Part shown: positions 55,120 through 64,000 of the stretch, piece after piece | Numbering within the stretch: the first letter of the stretch is position 1 | Layout of the letters: every line of letters starts with the position of its first letter | Assembly: GCF_000733935.1 (NCBI RefSeq) | Contig: NZ_JPON01000001.1 | Location: 868,001 to 932,000 of the forward strand | From: Methylomarinum vadi | Lineage (GTDB): Bacteria; Pseudomonadota; Gammaproteobacteria; Methylococcales; Methylomonadaceae | Direction: 5' to 3' | Length of the DNA stretch: 64,000 nucleotides | The notes under the pieces: model-generated | What the model was told of the DNA's origin: nothing | What the model saw: only the letters and a program-made list of their open reading frames with translations | Database searches by the model: none | Position numbers and translations under genes: made by a program

Positions 55120-56052
55120 ATGACCGCGCTAATCGAAGCCCAAAATCTGTATCGTTATTACGACGACCACTGTGCGGTCCACGATGTCAGTTTCGAACTG
55201 AACAAAGGCGAGATTCTCGGCTTTCTTGGCCCCAACGGCGCCGGCAAAACAACCACGATGCAGATGTTGTGCGGAAATCTGGCGCCCAGCGCCGGTCAAA
55301 TTATTATCAATGGCATCGACTTATTGGACCAACCCAAGCAAGCCAAGTCCATCCTCGGTTATCTGCCCGACACCCCGCCGCTATATCGGGAATTGACCGT
55401 TGATCAATATCTCGAGTTTTGCGCGCGCTTGCACGGCCTCCCTTTTCGCGACGTCGGAAAAGCCGTGGCAAAGGCGAAACGACTATGCGGCCTGGAGCAA
55501 GCATCCCGGCGCCTGATCGCCAACTTGTCGAAGGGCTTTCAGCAACGCATCGGTATCGCCCAAGCCATTCTGCACGACCCCGACCTGATCATCCTCGACG
55601 AGCCCACGGTCGGGCTGGATCCTATCCAGATTAAGGAAATTCGCAATCTCATCAGAGAGTTGGGCGAACGCCATGGGATTATCCTGTCCACCCATATATT
55701 GCCGGAAGTTCAGGAATCCTGTACCCATGTACAAATCATCCACCAGGGCAAGCTGGTCCTTCATGAAACAATTGCCGGGCTGAACCGGCACATGAATTGC
55801 GCGACAATCAGTTTCCGAACCCGGCAGCCTATCGAGACGGAACGACTGAGTGTCATCGACGGCGTCATGGCTATCGAAAACACTGGAGAACGGCATTATT
55901 TATTGCATCATAGGGAACAGCCGCAATTATTGGAAAAAATCGCGTTACGCATCATCGAAGCGGGCTGGGGCCTGGAGGAAATCACGCCGGTAAAAAAATC
56001 CATCGAGGATATTTTTATTTCTCTGACCCGACAATCGGAGCTATCCCAATGA
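55120..56052 (+). CDS. ABC transporter ATP-binding protein (GldA-like)
   Basis: The 310-residue protein has Walker A GPNGAGKTTT, the signature LSKGFQQRIGIAQ, Walker B LIILDEPTVGLDP, and the switch STHILPEV. It is of the DrrA/CcmA/GldA subtype that pairs with ABC-2 permeases. The C-terminal 90 residues are a family-type extension. It overlaps the permease gene by 4 bp, giving a three-gene operon with the GldG-like protein. The substrate is unknown. Confidence 0.9.
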   Translation: MTALIEAQNLYRYYDDHCAVHDVSFELNKGEILGFLGPNGAGKTTTMQMLCGNLAPSAGQIIINGIDLLDQPKQAKSILGYLPDTPPLYRELTVDQYLEFCARLHGLPFRDVGKAVAKAKRLCGLEQASRRLIANLSKGFQQRIGIAQAILHDPDLIILDEPTVGLDPIQIKEIRNLIRELGERHGIILSTHILPEVQESCTHVQIIHQGKLVLHETIAGLNRHMNCATISFRTRQPIETERLSVIDGVMAIENTGERHYLLHHREQPQLLEKIALRIIEAGWGLEEITPVKKSIEDIFISLTRQSELSQ

Positions 56053-56807
56053 AAATGATTTTTATCATTGGCCGCAGGGAACTGAAAACATTGTTTCTCT
56101 CTCCGCTGGCATGGTCTATCCTGGCTATCCTGCAATTCATTTTGGCCTATTTATTCCTGAGCCAGGTCGAGACCTTCAACAGTTTTCAGGCGCGCCTGGC
56201 CACCATCGACAACGCCCCGGGACTCACCGATATCGTCGTCAATCCATTGTTTACCAATGCCGCCATCATCCTGTTGTTGGTCACCCCTTTATTGACCATG
56301 CGCCTGGTATGCGAGGAACGCCGCAATAAAACCTTGTCCCTGTTGCTGTCGGCGCCGCTCAACGGCACTGAAATCATCATCGGAAAATATGCCGGGATTC
56401 TTGGGTTGTTGCTGTCTATTGTAGGCCTGGTTTGCCTGATGCCCCTCTCCCTGCTGCTTGGCGGCGAACTCGATGTCGGTAAATTTTTTTGCAACATACT
56501 GGCGCTATCCTTGTTGATTGCCGCGTTCGCCTCCGTCGGCCTGTACATGTCCTGCATCGCCGGCCATCCGACCGTCGCCGCCATAGGCAGTTTCGGCCTG
56601 CTATTGTTGTTGTGGGTACTGGACTGGAGCGCCGGTTTGAAAGGCCAAAGCAGCGAAATTTTTAATTATTTATCCATGCTGCAACATTTTCAAAACATGC
56701 AGAGCGGTTTGTTGGATTCGAGCGATGTCCTGTATTTCATGCTATTCAGCGCTACTTTCATCATTCTAAGCATTCGTCGCTTGGAATCCGATAGATTGCA
56801 AAAATGA
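56049..56807 (+). CDS. ABC-2 type permease (GldF-like)
   Basis: The 252-residue protein has six membrane spans and the ABC-2 permease pattern: an N-terminal span, a short periplasmic part, LLLVTPLLTMRLVCEERRNKTLSLLLSAPLNGTEIIIGKYAG, and further spans. It is the membrane partner of the ATPase upstream and overlaps the next gene by 4 bp. GldF-type permeases work with GldA in gliding bacteria. Here the same layout is widespread in proteobacteria without gliding, and its role is unclear. Confidence 0.88.
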   Translation: MKMIFIIGRRELKTLFLSPLAWSILAILQFILAYLFLSQVETFNSFQARLATIDNAPGLTDIVVNPLFTNAAIILLLVTPLLTMRLVCEERRNKTLSLLLSAPLNGTEIIIGKYAGILGLLLSIVGLVCLMPLSLLLGGELDVGKFFCNILALSLLIAAFASVGLYMSCIAGHPTVAAIGSFGLLLLLWVLDWSAGLKGQSSEIFNYLSMLQHFQNMQSGLLDSSDVLYFMLFSATFIILSIRRLESDRLQK

Positions 56808-58150
56808 AAATTAATCGGCACATACACCAGACTTTGCGTCTGAAAAGCTTTTTGGTCACATCAGTGCTGTTGTTGCTGATTATCGCCGCAGCCTGGTTAA
56901 GCCTGAAATACCCGGCCCGTATCGATTTGAGCGCCAACGCCAACAATACCCTGTCCGAAGCCTCTATTAAAGTGCTCGGCAAACTCGGCCAACCCATCCG
57001 TATCCAGGCATTTATCCGCGAAGCGACCTTGCGCCAGCAAATTAAGCAACTGCTGTCGCGTTACCAATACGTCAAACCGGATATTGAGATCCAATTCATC
57101 GATCCGACGCAATCGCCCGAACAAGCCCGAGAACATAATATTGGCGCACAAGGCGCAGTCATCGTCGAATATCAGGGACGCAGCGAAAAAATCCATTATC
57201 TTGATGAAACCAGCCTGACCAATGCTCTGTTACGCTTGGCCGAAAGTCGCGAACGATGGATCACCTTTCTGGGCGGGCACGGCGAACGCTCTCCTTCCGG
57301 CCAAGCCAACTTCGACCTAAGCCTGTTCGGCAATGAATTGGAAAAACGCGGCCTGCGAGCGCAGGAAATTAATCTGACGCAATTGTCGGCCATACCGGAT
57401 AACTCGTCGCTGTTGGTACTGAGCGACCCGGCCGTCGACCTGTTGGATGGAGAAATGGAGCTCATCGCCGACTATATCGGGGCTGGCGGCAATATCCTGT
57501 TAATGACCGATCCGGATAATCACTCTCTGGATTTGTTCCTCATGCAACTAGGCATCACCACGCTGCCCGGTAAAATTGTAGATAAACGCTCCAGCCTTTA
57601 CGGTATCGAAGACCCGACCTTCGTGCTGGTAGGAGAATATCCCGTGCATGCGGTAACCCAGGGATTTCGCAACATCACGGTATTCCCAATCACCGTCGCG
57701 CTGGCGTTCGAAGCCGAAGACAACGAATACCGAGCCGCTCCCCTACTTAACAGCGGCAAGGAGTCGTGGAATGAAACCGGTCCCATTGTTGGAAAAATAC
57801 GCTTCGATGGCGACAGCGATGAACGTGAGGGGCCGCTTGATTTCGCCTTCGCCTTGACCCGTCAACTGGACGACGGCAAACAGCAACGGATCATCGTGAT
57901 CGGCGACGGCGATTTTCTTTCCAACGCCTATCTAAATAATGTCGGCAATCTGGACCTTGGCCTGCGCATGGTCAACTGGCTCACCAATAACGATCGTTTT
58001 ATCGATATTCCAAGCAAAGTCGTGCCGGGAAGAACCCTGCAATTTAGCAAGCCGGCCATCGCCATGATCGGCTTCGGTTTCTTGCTCTTGTTACCGGGCC
58101 TGTTTTTGCTGGCCGGCATCCTCATCTGGCGCAAACGTAGAAAACAGTAA
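56804..58150 (+). CDS. GldG-like ABC transporter auxiliary protein
   Basis: The 448-residue protein has an N-terminal span (SFLVTSVLLLLIIAAAWLSL), a large periplasmic part and a C-terminal span (AIAMIGFGFLLLLPGLFLLAGILIW) with a short basic end. The periplasmic part holds IDLSANANNTLSEASIKVLGKL, VIVEYQGRSEKIHYL, ITFLGGHGERSP and GGNILLMTDPDN, as in ABC_transp_aux/GldG proteins. It completes the three-gene ABC operon. mutM follows after 3 bp. Confidence 0.87.
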   Translation: MKINRHIHQTLRLKSFLVTSVLLLLIIAAAWLSLKYPARIDLSANANNTLSEASIKVLGKLGQPIRIQAFIREATLRQQIKQLLSRYQYVKPDIEIQFIDPTQSPEQAREHNIGAQGAVIVEYQGRSEKIHYLDETSLTNALLRLAESRERWITFLGGHGERSPSGQANFDLSLFGNELEKRGLRAQEINLTQLSAIPDNSSLLVLSDPAVDLLDGEMELIADYIGAGGNILLMTDPDNHSLDLFLMQLGITTLPGKIVDKRSSLYGIEDPTFVLVGEYPVHAVTQGFRNITVFPITVALAFEAEDNEYRAAPLLNSGKESWNETGPIVGKIRFDGDSDEREGPLDFAFALTRQLDDGKQQRIIVIGDGDFLSNAYLNNVGNLDLGLRMVNWLTNNDRFIDIPSKVVPGRTLQFSKPAIAMIGFGFLLLLPGLFLLAGILIWRKRRKQ

Positions 58151-58153
58151 AAT

Positions 58154-58969
58154 ATGCCCGAACTTCCCGAGGTCGAGACTACTCGGCGCGGCATCGCTCC
58201 GCATATCGAAAACAAGCCCATTATTGATGTCATCGTCAGACAACCCCGTCTGCGCTGGCCTGTACCCTCTGAATTGCCTATCCTACTCAGAGGCCTGCGC
58301 TTCCATCATATCGGCCGCCGCGCCAAATATTTATTGCTCGAATGCACTACCGGCACGCTGATCATCCATCTAGGCATGTCGGGCAGTTTGCGCATTGTCG
58401 CTCCCACTCAATCCCCCGCAAAACATGACCATATCGATTGGGTTTTCGCCGACGATACCGTGCTGCGTTTCAACGATCCGCGCAAATTCGGCGCCGTACT
58501 CTGGAGTGAAAAACCGCCCGCTTCTCACCCGTTATTGGCCCGGCTGGGTCCGGAACCCCTCTCTGCCGAGTTCGACGGCGAATACCTGTATCGATTGTCG
58601 CGCGGACGCAAAACCGCGGTCAAATCGTTCATCATGGACGGTCATATCGTCGTCGGCGTAGGCAACATCTACGCCAACGAATCCTTGTTCCTGGCCGGCA
58701 TTCTCCCTTCCCGCCAGGCCGGTCGTATTTCGTTACTCCGTTACCAAGCTTTGGCCGATGCCATTAAATGCGTATTGCAAAGCGCGATTGAACAGGGAGG
58801 AACCACCTTGCGGGATTTCGTTAACGAAAGCGGAAAACCCGGTTATTTCCAGCAGTCCTTGTTTGTCTACGGTCGCGCCGGGCAACCGTGTAAACGCTGC
58901 TCTATGCCGATCAAGCAGATTAAAATCGGCCAGCGCGCCAGTTACTTCTGTTACGCCTGCCAATCGTAA
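58154..58969 (+). CDS. mutM: Formamidopyrimidine-DNA glycosylase
   Basis: MutM (Fpg) removes 8-oxoguanine and related lesions and cuts abasic sites. The 271-residue protein keeps the catalytic N-terminus [12 protein letters not shown] (Pro2 nucleophile, Glu3), the lysine in HLGMSGSL-type [23 protein letters not shown], and the C-terminal zinc finger [25 protein letters not shown]. It trails the ABC operon by 3 bp and converges with the split sensor gene. Confidence 0.95.
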   Translation: MPELPEVETTRRGIAPHIENKPIIDVIVRQPRLRWPVPSELPILLRGLRFHHIGRRAKYLLLECTTGTLIIHLGMSGSLRIVAPTQSPAKHDHIDWVFADDTVLRFNDPRKFGAVLWSEKPPASHPLLARLGPEPLSAEFDGEYLYRLSRGRKTAVKSFIMDGHIVVGVGNIYANESLFLAGILPSRQAGRISLLRYQALADAIKCVLQSAIEQGGTTLRDFVNESGKPGYFQQSLFVYGRAGQPCKRCSMPIKQIKIGQRASYFCYACQS

Positions 58970-58979
58970 AAACGCCTCC

Positions 58980-59966
58980 TTAATGCCGGCGTAACAATTT
59001 TCTGAAAGCGCGCTCGGTTAAAGGCCGGCTGAAATAATAGCCTTGATAATGATCACACCCTTTTTGGCGCAATATTTCCAGTTGTTGTTCGGTCTCGACC
59101 CCTTCTGCGATCACCCACATATTCAATTTATTGGCCATCGCTATGATCGTTTCGACGATGGCATCGTCATTGCCGTCGGTCAGAATATCCCTGACGAATT
59201 CACGATCGATCTTCAATTGCCGAAAAGGAAGGCTCTTCAAATAGGAAAGCGAGGAATAACCGGTACCGAAATCGTCGATCGAGAATGCTATTCCCAACTC
59301 GTTCAACTGCCTGATTACATAGGCCACTTTTTCAACCTTGTCGATAAAGATTCGCTCGGTCACTTCGAGCATCAGGGCCTCCGGGTTGGCGCCGGTTTCC
59401 CGTAAAATCTCTTCGAACTTCGCCACGAAGTTTCCCTTACGTAACAATCGGGAACTGACATTGACGGCAAGATGTTGCAGTATTGTGCCGTTTTGTTGCC
59501 ATTCCTTAAGTTGCCGGCAAGCTTCCTTAATCACCCACAAATCCAGCAACGAGATCAAGTCGCTTTGTTCGGCAATAGGGATAAACTCGCCGGGTGATAA
59601 CAGCCCTTTCTGCGGATGTTGCCAGCGAATCAATGCCTCGGCGCCGTAACATTGCCCAGTCGCGTCCATCTGCGGTTGAAAAAACAGTTCGAATTGGTTT
59701 TCTTGCAACGCGGTTCTGAGCTGGCTTTCGATTTTGATGCGATGGTCCGCCGCGCTCTGCATTTCACGATTGAAAAAACTGATCGAATTCTTGCCTCTGT
59801 TTTTCGACCGGTACATCGCGGTGTCCGCTTGTTGGATCAGTTCGTTGGCGCTAAGGTTACCGTCTGGATATACGCTGATACCGATACTGGTCGTAAAGTG
59901 CATGGGCGTTCCATTCAACACATAGGGCTTATTCAATTCTTGTTGAATTTTTTTCGCTACCGCCAA
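58980..59966 (-). CDS. 3' part of a frameshifted sensor gene: end of GGDEF plus EAL
   Basis: This 328-codon frame begins in the middle of a GGDEF domain (VAKKIQQELNKPYVLNG, TSIGISVYPDG, QADTAMYRSKNRGKNS) and continues into a complete EAL domain with EAL at 110–112, NVSSRLL, EVTERIFID, DDFGTGYSS and AEGVET. The first codon is a TTG with no ribosome-binding site, so it is not a true gene start. It continues the upstream frame (59957–61504) after a one-base shift near 59970. The EAL part looks catalytically intact. Confidence 0.85.
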   Translation of the reverse strand: MAVAKKIQQELNKPYVLNGTPMHFTTSIGISVYPDGNLSANELIQQADTAMYRSKNRGKNSISFFNREMQSAADHRIKIESQLRTALQENQFELFFQPQMDATGQCYGAEALIRWQHPQKGLLSPGEFIPIAEQSDLISLLDLWVIKEACRQLKEWQQNGTILQHLAVNVSSRLLRKGNFVAKFEEILRETGANPEALMLEVTERIFIDKVEKVAYVIRQLNELGIAFSIDDFGTGYSSLSYLKSLPFRQLKIDREFVRDILTDGNDDAIVETIIAMANKLNMWVIAEGVETEQQLEILRQKGCDHYQGYYFSRPLTERAFRKLLRRH

Positions 59967-61504
59967 GCATGCTCGGAAGCCTCTTCAACCCGGTGATCAT
60001 TGGCTTGCAACAGGACCACGAACTCGTCGCCACCGAGCCTCGCCGGCGTATCCTCGGCGCGCAAATGTTGACTGATTCGGTCGGCGACCTTGATCAACAA
60101 TTCATCGCCAACCAAGTGTCCGGCCGAATCATTCAACAGTTTAAAGTCATCCAAATCCAGAAAAATGATGGCGCCATACAAAGCGTGCCTGACGACCGCA
60201 CTCAATTCATGCTCGATACGGTCGATCAACAGACGCCGGTTCGGCAGTTTGGTCAGTGTGTCATAATAGGCAAGTGCCTGGATTTCCTTTTCTTTTTCTT
60301 TTTTTTCGCTGATGTTGCTGAATATGGAAACGTAATGGGTAATATTGCCGACACCGTCCTTGACGGCGGTAATGCTTTCCCAAGCGGGAAAGATCTCGCC
60401 ACTTTTCTTTCGATTCCATAATTCACCTTCGAAATGCCCTTGCTCCAACAATGTTTTCCAAAATCGGCGATAGAATTCATCATCTTGATAACCGGATTTA
60501 AACATATTGGGATTTTTGCCGATCACATCCTCGATAGCATATCCGGTGATATCGGTAAAGGCTTTGTTAACCCGCAAAATATTACCGGCCGCATCGGTAA
60601 TCATGACGGCCTGCATGCTTTCGAATGTCGTCGCCGCCAATAACAGCTCCACCTCGGCCTGTTTGTAAGCGGTGATATCGTCCCAAGAACCGAAGACTTC
60701 CTTGCATGAACGATCCTCCTCGAAATCCATGATCAATTCGTCCCTGATCCAGCGGTAACTCCCGCTTTTGGTCCGGAAACGATATTCATGCTGCAATTTA
60801 CCTGTCTCAAGCAATTTCCGCATATTTTCCAAAGCCTGCCCAGCATCCTCGGGGTGAATATGATCTATCCACAGCGTGGGATTCTGATACCAATCGTCCG
60901 GCGTAAATCCGGTAATCTCGACAATTTTCTCGGAAATGAATTCTACGCGGAAAGGGGATTGGGGATTTCCAGTCGGCCTCAAGATATACACGACCGAAGG
61001 GCTAAGTTTGATGACGTTGATTAATTGTTTCTGGCTGTAGCATAATTCCCGGGTTCGCTCTTCCACTTGCTGATCGAGGGAATCGTTCAATACCTGTAAT
61101 TCTCGATTCACCAATTGAAGCTGGCTAGGACTGGGGATTTTGAGCGCAATAGGAATGAAGGGCCAAAGGATGAATGCGGTAACCAACGAAATGATGGCCG
61201 TCACCGCCTTGAACAGGGCGGTGACGCCGTAAAAAGGTTGCCAAACATTAATCGCCGCAAGCAAATGAGTAATACCGCAAACTACAATGAAGGTGGAAAA
61301 AAGCGCGTACAACCACTTCTTATCCAAATCCTTGCGTTTGTAAACAAAATAACCCAATGCCGCCGGAATGGAAAAATAAGCGGCAAAAATCAATAAATCG
61401 GATGTCACCGTTAACCATAACACCAGAGGCTGCCAATGAAAGCAGTGACCATGCGGCATGTAACCTTTCGGATCGAACAATAGCGAGAAAAGATCCAGCA
61501 TCAT
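59957..61504 (-). CDS. Ethylene-receptor-like PAS-PAS-GGDEF sensor, 5' part of a frameshifted gene
   Basis: The 515-residue frame opens with a three-span membrane domain (about 28–120) that follows plant ETR1: SDLLIFAAYFSIP and FIVVCGITHLL. Asp36, Tyr43, Pro47, Cys76 and His80 match ETR1 Asp25, Tyr32, Pro36, Cys65 and His69 at a constant offset of 11. The Cys and His bind the copper that holds ethylene. A coiled coil, two PAS domains (about 155–285 and 285–410) and a GGDEF domain (RLGGDEF at 489–495) follow. The frame ends early at HAWR-stop in mid-domain. The rest, with EAL, is in the next frame, so a one-base loss is likely. Confidence 0.88.
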   Translation of the reverse strand: MMLDLFSLLFDPKGYMPHGHCFHWQPLVLWLTVTSDLLIFAAYFSIPAALGYFVYKRKDLDKKWLYALFSTFIVVCGITHLLAAINVWQPFYGVTALFKAVTAIISLVTAFILWPFIPIALKIPSPSQLQLVNRELQVLNDSLDQQVEERTRELCYSQKQLINVIKLSPSVVYILRPTGNPQSPFRVEFISEKIVEITGFTPDDWYQNPTLWIDHIHPEDAGQALENMRKLLETGKLQHEYRFRTKSGSYRWIRDELIMDFEEDRSCKEVFGSWDDITAYKQAEVELLLAATTFESMQAVMITDAAGNILRVNKAFTDITGYAIEDVIGKNPNMFKSGYQDDEFYRRFWKTLLEQGHFEGELWNRKKSGEIFPAWESITAVKDGVGNITHYVSIFSNISEKKEKEKEIQALAYYDTLTKLPNRRLLIDRIEHELSAVVRHALYGAIIFLDLDDFKLLNDSAGHLVGDELLIKVADRISQHLRAEDTPARLGGDEFVVLLQANDHRVEEASEHAWR

Positions 61505-61623
61505 TCATGTCCCTCTCGTGATGGCTTGCCATTAATTCAGCTAAGATAATAGTTCCATTTGAGATAGTTGCAAGTTAATCAATATATTGATTTAGCTGAA
61601 AAATTTGATTTCGCAAGACCAAA

Positions 61624-61649
61624 TGATCCTGATAGCATAAGCAGGATCA
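61624..61649 (-). terminator. Hairpin downstream of the lipoprotein gene
   Basis: TGATCCTG and CAGGATCA form an 8-bp perfect stem with a 10-nt loop in the gap after the stop of the lipoprotein gene. The following T-run is weak, so terminator function is only probable. Confidence 0.45.
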
Positions 61650-61716
61650 AAAACTGGTATGTTCAGCTAGGGTGGGGCCAGCCGACTAACTTACATTCAA
61701 AAGGCGATTTCCTCTC

Positions 61717-62970
61717 TCAATCGATCGTATCGATCCAATGGCAACGCTTTCTGACGATGTCGGCGGTATAGTCATTGCCGATCCCCTTGGCGATTAGCGC
61801 GACGACCCTGTCGTCTATATCGTAGCCAATATGCGCATCCATCGGATTAGCCATCCTGCCAAGACCGAAAACGTCGAATACGGTGGCGACATTAATATTG
61901 ATATTGGTCACCCGGATACACAGTCTTGAGTCCAGGTAGGTATTGACGAAATCGTGGGGTATCGCATAACTCAATAAATCGTTGGGGTCGCTGAAGGCGA
62001 TGATGGGGGTTTTGGCCAGCATGCGTTCGGCGTATTTATCGCCGTTCGGCGTGCAATAGGATTGCTCCTGATTACTGACTTCCGGCAGTTTACGGCCCAA
62101 CTGCAACATGGGCAATTGATTCGACATCATATAAATCGGTATTTCCTTGTTTTTCAGAGCCAATACCAAATCTTTATGGCGTTTACTGTTCTGATGGTCG
62201 CCCAATAACGAAGCGATTCGCTGCATTCCGTCTATCGTGATGCGGCTGCCCAGGCTGTGGGAAACAAAGGCATAACTGTCCCGGTAAACCGATTCGATAT
62301 TCTGGGATTCGCACGGCTGGTGCACGTCATCCGGTAAATCCTCCCAACTACCGGTCGTCATCCAGCAAAACGATTGCTCGAAAGCCAGTAAAATATCTTC
62401 CCGGCTATCCCCCAGATAGATGATGGGGTCGGGACCGGTGTCATTGGAGAATTTTTTAAGCAAGTCGTTTACTTCGGCGCGCCGGAAGGAATATTCGCCG
62501 GAATTATCGTATGATAAAACCTTTTTCTGGGTCGCGGTGATTTCCGACCACGTCAATTCGTAGAATAATAATTCCTGAGAATGATCTTTATTCAAGAAAC
62601 GGTTAATCCGGAGGTTACCCAGTTTCTTCTCCGGATGTTCCGGATCGGTCAACGTGATGTTTTTATGCTTACTGGCGGTTACGGTCAAATCCAACTCCTT
62701 CGCCAGTTTTTCGAAGAATTCGGTCGAATAACCCGGCAAATGATCGCCTACGCCATGCACCATCAAGACTTTCATCTTGCTGTTTTCCTGTTCGAGATGC
62801 GGTTTCAAGCCTCTGAAAGCATGCCCCCGAATCTCGCACAAGCGGGTATCTTCCGATTCCTGTTTTTCCAGAATCGCTTCGGTGATGCCTTTACCCAGGC
62901 TGGCGCAACCTCCGATCAACGACGCCAACATGACGAATACAACTTTTGCTATAACTTGTTTCATGATCAT
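61717..62970 (-). CDS. Lipoprotein with alpha/beta-hydrolase features
   Basis: The 417-residue protein has a lipoprotein signal with lipobox LIGGC (Cys22). VLMVHGVGDH (His72-Gly73) looks like the oxyanion-hole strand of an alpha/beta hydrolase. FVSHSLGSR (Ser239) stands where the nucleophile elbow GxSxG would be, though the first Gly is Ser. A late HIGYDIDD may carry the catalytic His or Asp. It is probably anchored to the outer membrane or inner face of the envelope. I do not recognise a named family. Confidence 0.65.
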   Translation of the reverse strand: MIMKQVIAKVVFVMLASLIGGCASLGKGITEAILEKQESEDTRLCEIRGHAFRGLKPHLEQENSKMKVLMVHGVGDHLPGYSTEFFEKLAKELDLTVTASKHKNITLTDPEHPEKKLGNLRINRFLNKDHSQELLFYELTWSEITATQKKVLSYDNSGEYSFRRAEVNDLLKKFSNDTGPDPIIYLGDSREDILLAFEQSFCWMTTGSWEDLPDDVHQPCESQNIESVYRDSYAFVSHSLGSRITIDGMQRIASLLGDHQNSKRHKDLVLALKNKEIPIYMMSNQLPMLQLGRKLPEVSNQEQSYCTPNGDKYAERMLAKTPIIAFSDPNDLLSYAIPHDFVNTYLDSRLCIRVTNININVATVFDVFGLGRMANPMDAHIGYDIDDRVVALIAKGIGNDYTADIVRKRCHWIDTID

Positions 62971-63156
62971 ATTTTGTTTGGAAAAATTCAGCTCGACTTG
63001 CGTATAATTCTAACAGTCAAAGAGTTACCGTCCATACCTTTCTAATCATGATGACAAGCCGAGTGAAGAAATGCCGATGGATGGTTTTTGCGGAAACAAT
63101 TAGGTAACTTTATTGATTGATTGTCGCCATCTCGGCTTACAATGATCTTTTTAAAC

Positions 63157-64000
63157 ATGAGGATGCGTGTGTTCAAATTAAAATTGACGGCGGCTTTATT
63201 GATTGTTTGCGCCGTTCAACCGGGCGTCGCCCAGGATTTGATTGAAACTTATCGACTTGCCCTGGAAAACGATCCGGAAATCAAAAGCGCCTATTACAAT
63301 CAGTTTTCCACAGGAGAAATAAAATCGCAAAGCATTGCGCAAATGCTGCCGAACATTTCTTTACAGGCCGCCAGTTCCAGAAATCGCCTGTTCAATAAGA
63401 AAGTCACTTTCCAAGGCGCCGGTAAACAAGAATACTGGAACCAAATCCTCACTATTAACTTCAGACAACCGGTTTTCAATTGGGGCCATTGGATACAATT
63501 GAGCCAATCCGACAATCGGATCGCGCAAGCGGAAGCCGAATATCAGGCACAATACCTGGCGCTGATCGTCAAAACGACGGAAGCCTATTTCGACATTTTG
63601 GCGGCACAAGATAATCTGGAATTCACGATCGCCGAACAAAAAGCCATCGAAAAACAGCTGGAACAAGCCAAACAACGTTTCGAGGTCGGTTTGATCGCCA
63701 TTACCGACGTTTACGAAGCACAAGCGGCTTACGACCAGGCCCGGGCCAACGAAATCGACGCCGTCAACCAGCTCGATGACGCCAAAGAAAGCTTGCGCGA
63801 ACTGATCGGAGAAAACGAAGCCGATTTAAACCCTTTGCACAAAAAAATCATTTTGAATAAACCGGAACCTGCCGATATCGCTAGTTGGACGGAATCGGCC
63901 GCCAACAGCAATTTCACCATCGTCGCGCAATTGAATCAGGCCGAGGTTGCTAGGAAAGAAATTCAATTGCAGCAAAGCGGCCATTTACCCACACTAGACA
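63157..64000 (+). CDS. TolC family outer membrane efflux protein (5' part)
   Basis: The frame starts with a signal peptide (KLKLTAALLIVCAVQPGVAQ) followed by DLIETYRLALENDPEIKSA, the TolC/OEP N-terminal repeat. Further on are LTINFRQPVFNWGHWIQLSQSDNRIAQAEAEY, TTEAYFDILAAQDNLEF, KQRFEVGLIAITDVYEAQAAYDQARA and LRELIG. These form the alpha-hairpins of a periplasm-spanning channel. The gene runs off the right edge. The start could be ATG 63157, ATG 63163 or GTG 63169; the last has GAGG six bases upstream. Confidence 0.88.
   Translation, partial: MRMRVFKLKLTAALLIVCAVQPGVAQDLIETYRLALENDPEIKSAYYNQFSTGEIKSQSIAQMLPNISLQAASSRNRLFNKKVTFQGAGKQEYWNQILTINFRQPVFNWGHWIQLSQSDNRIAQAEAEYQAQYLALIVKTTEAYFDILAAQDNLEFTIAEQKAIEKQLEQAKQRFEVGLIAITDVYEAQAAYDQARANEIDAVNQLDDAKESLRELIGENEADLNPLHKKIILNKPEPADIASWTESAANSNFTIVAQLNQAEVARKEIQLQQSGHLPTLD

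Overview
The window looks like a chromosomal piece of a gammaproteobacterial methanotroph of the Methylococcales. The strongest pointer is the C30 carotenoid set crtN–aldehyde dehydrogenase–crtP, an arrangement known from Methylomonas. The nlpD–rpoS, dksA–gluQ and nqrAB neighbourhoods are typical gammaproteobacterial ones. No methane-oxidation gene lies in the window, so the placement is an inference. Genes are dense on both strands. I see no rRNA, tRNA, CRISPR array, prophage or intact insertion sequence.

Layout. 1–9.6 kb: nqrA and the start of nqrB, a PP2C-type response regulator, a phosphoesterase, ispG, nnrS, a DUF455 ferritin-like protein, a VanZ-like protein, then a membrane J-domain protein–nlpD–rpoS on the minus strand. 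9.6–22.3 kb: a repeat-bearing gap, mobB–moeA, DUF3581, rhodanese–aminotransferase, dksA–gluQ, acs, cysD–cysN and queG. 22.4–28.8 kb: a hemerythrin-PAS histidine kinase with two paralogous response regulators, one with an HD-GYP-like output and one with PAS-GGDEF-EAL. 29–34.3 kb: a zinc-ribbon repeat protein, lpxB, and a transaminase/oxidoreductase pair best read as gnnB/gnnA, followed by poorly known small genes.

35.8–44.7 kb is the most striking part. Six minus-strand genes run almost without gaps: a B12-binding MerR regulator with the CarH/LitR light-sensing residues, a photolyase, an isoprenylcysteine-methyltransferase-like protein, crtN, an aldehyde dehydrogenase and crtP. A sigma-70 family factor diverges from the regulator across a 90-bp region holding two TGTACA motifs. 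I read this as a light-controlled photoprotection locus. Three kilobases on, a BLUF blue-light sensor is fused to a PsiE-like membrane domain. Together these suggest an organism with an elaborate light response.

45–64 kb: ftsH, the BLUF protein, a TIGR01777 epimerase, copA/copZ copper export, an EAL-HDOD protein, a periplasmic rhodanese, hflD, a GldA/GldG-like ABC operon, mutM, a frameshifted sensor, a lipoprotein hydrolase and the start of a TolC-family gene. The frameshifted sensor has an ETR1-like ethylene/copper-binding membrane domain ahead of PAS-PAS-GGDEF-EAL. Cyclic-di-GMP signalling recurs throughout, with at least four GGDEF, EAL or HD-GYP proteins.
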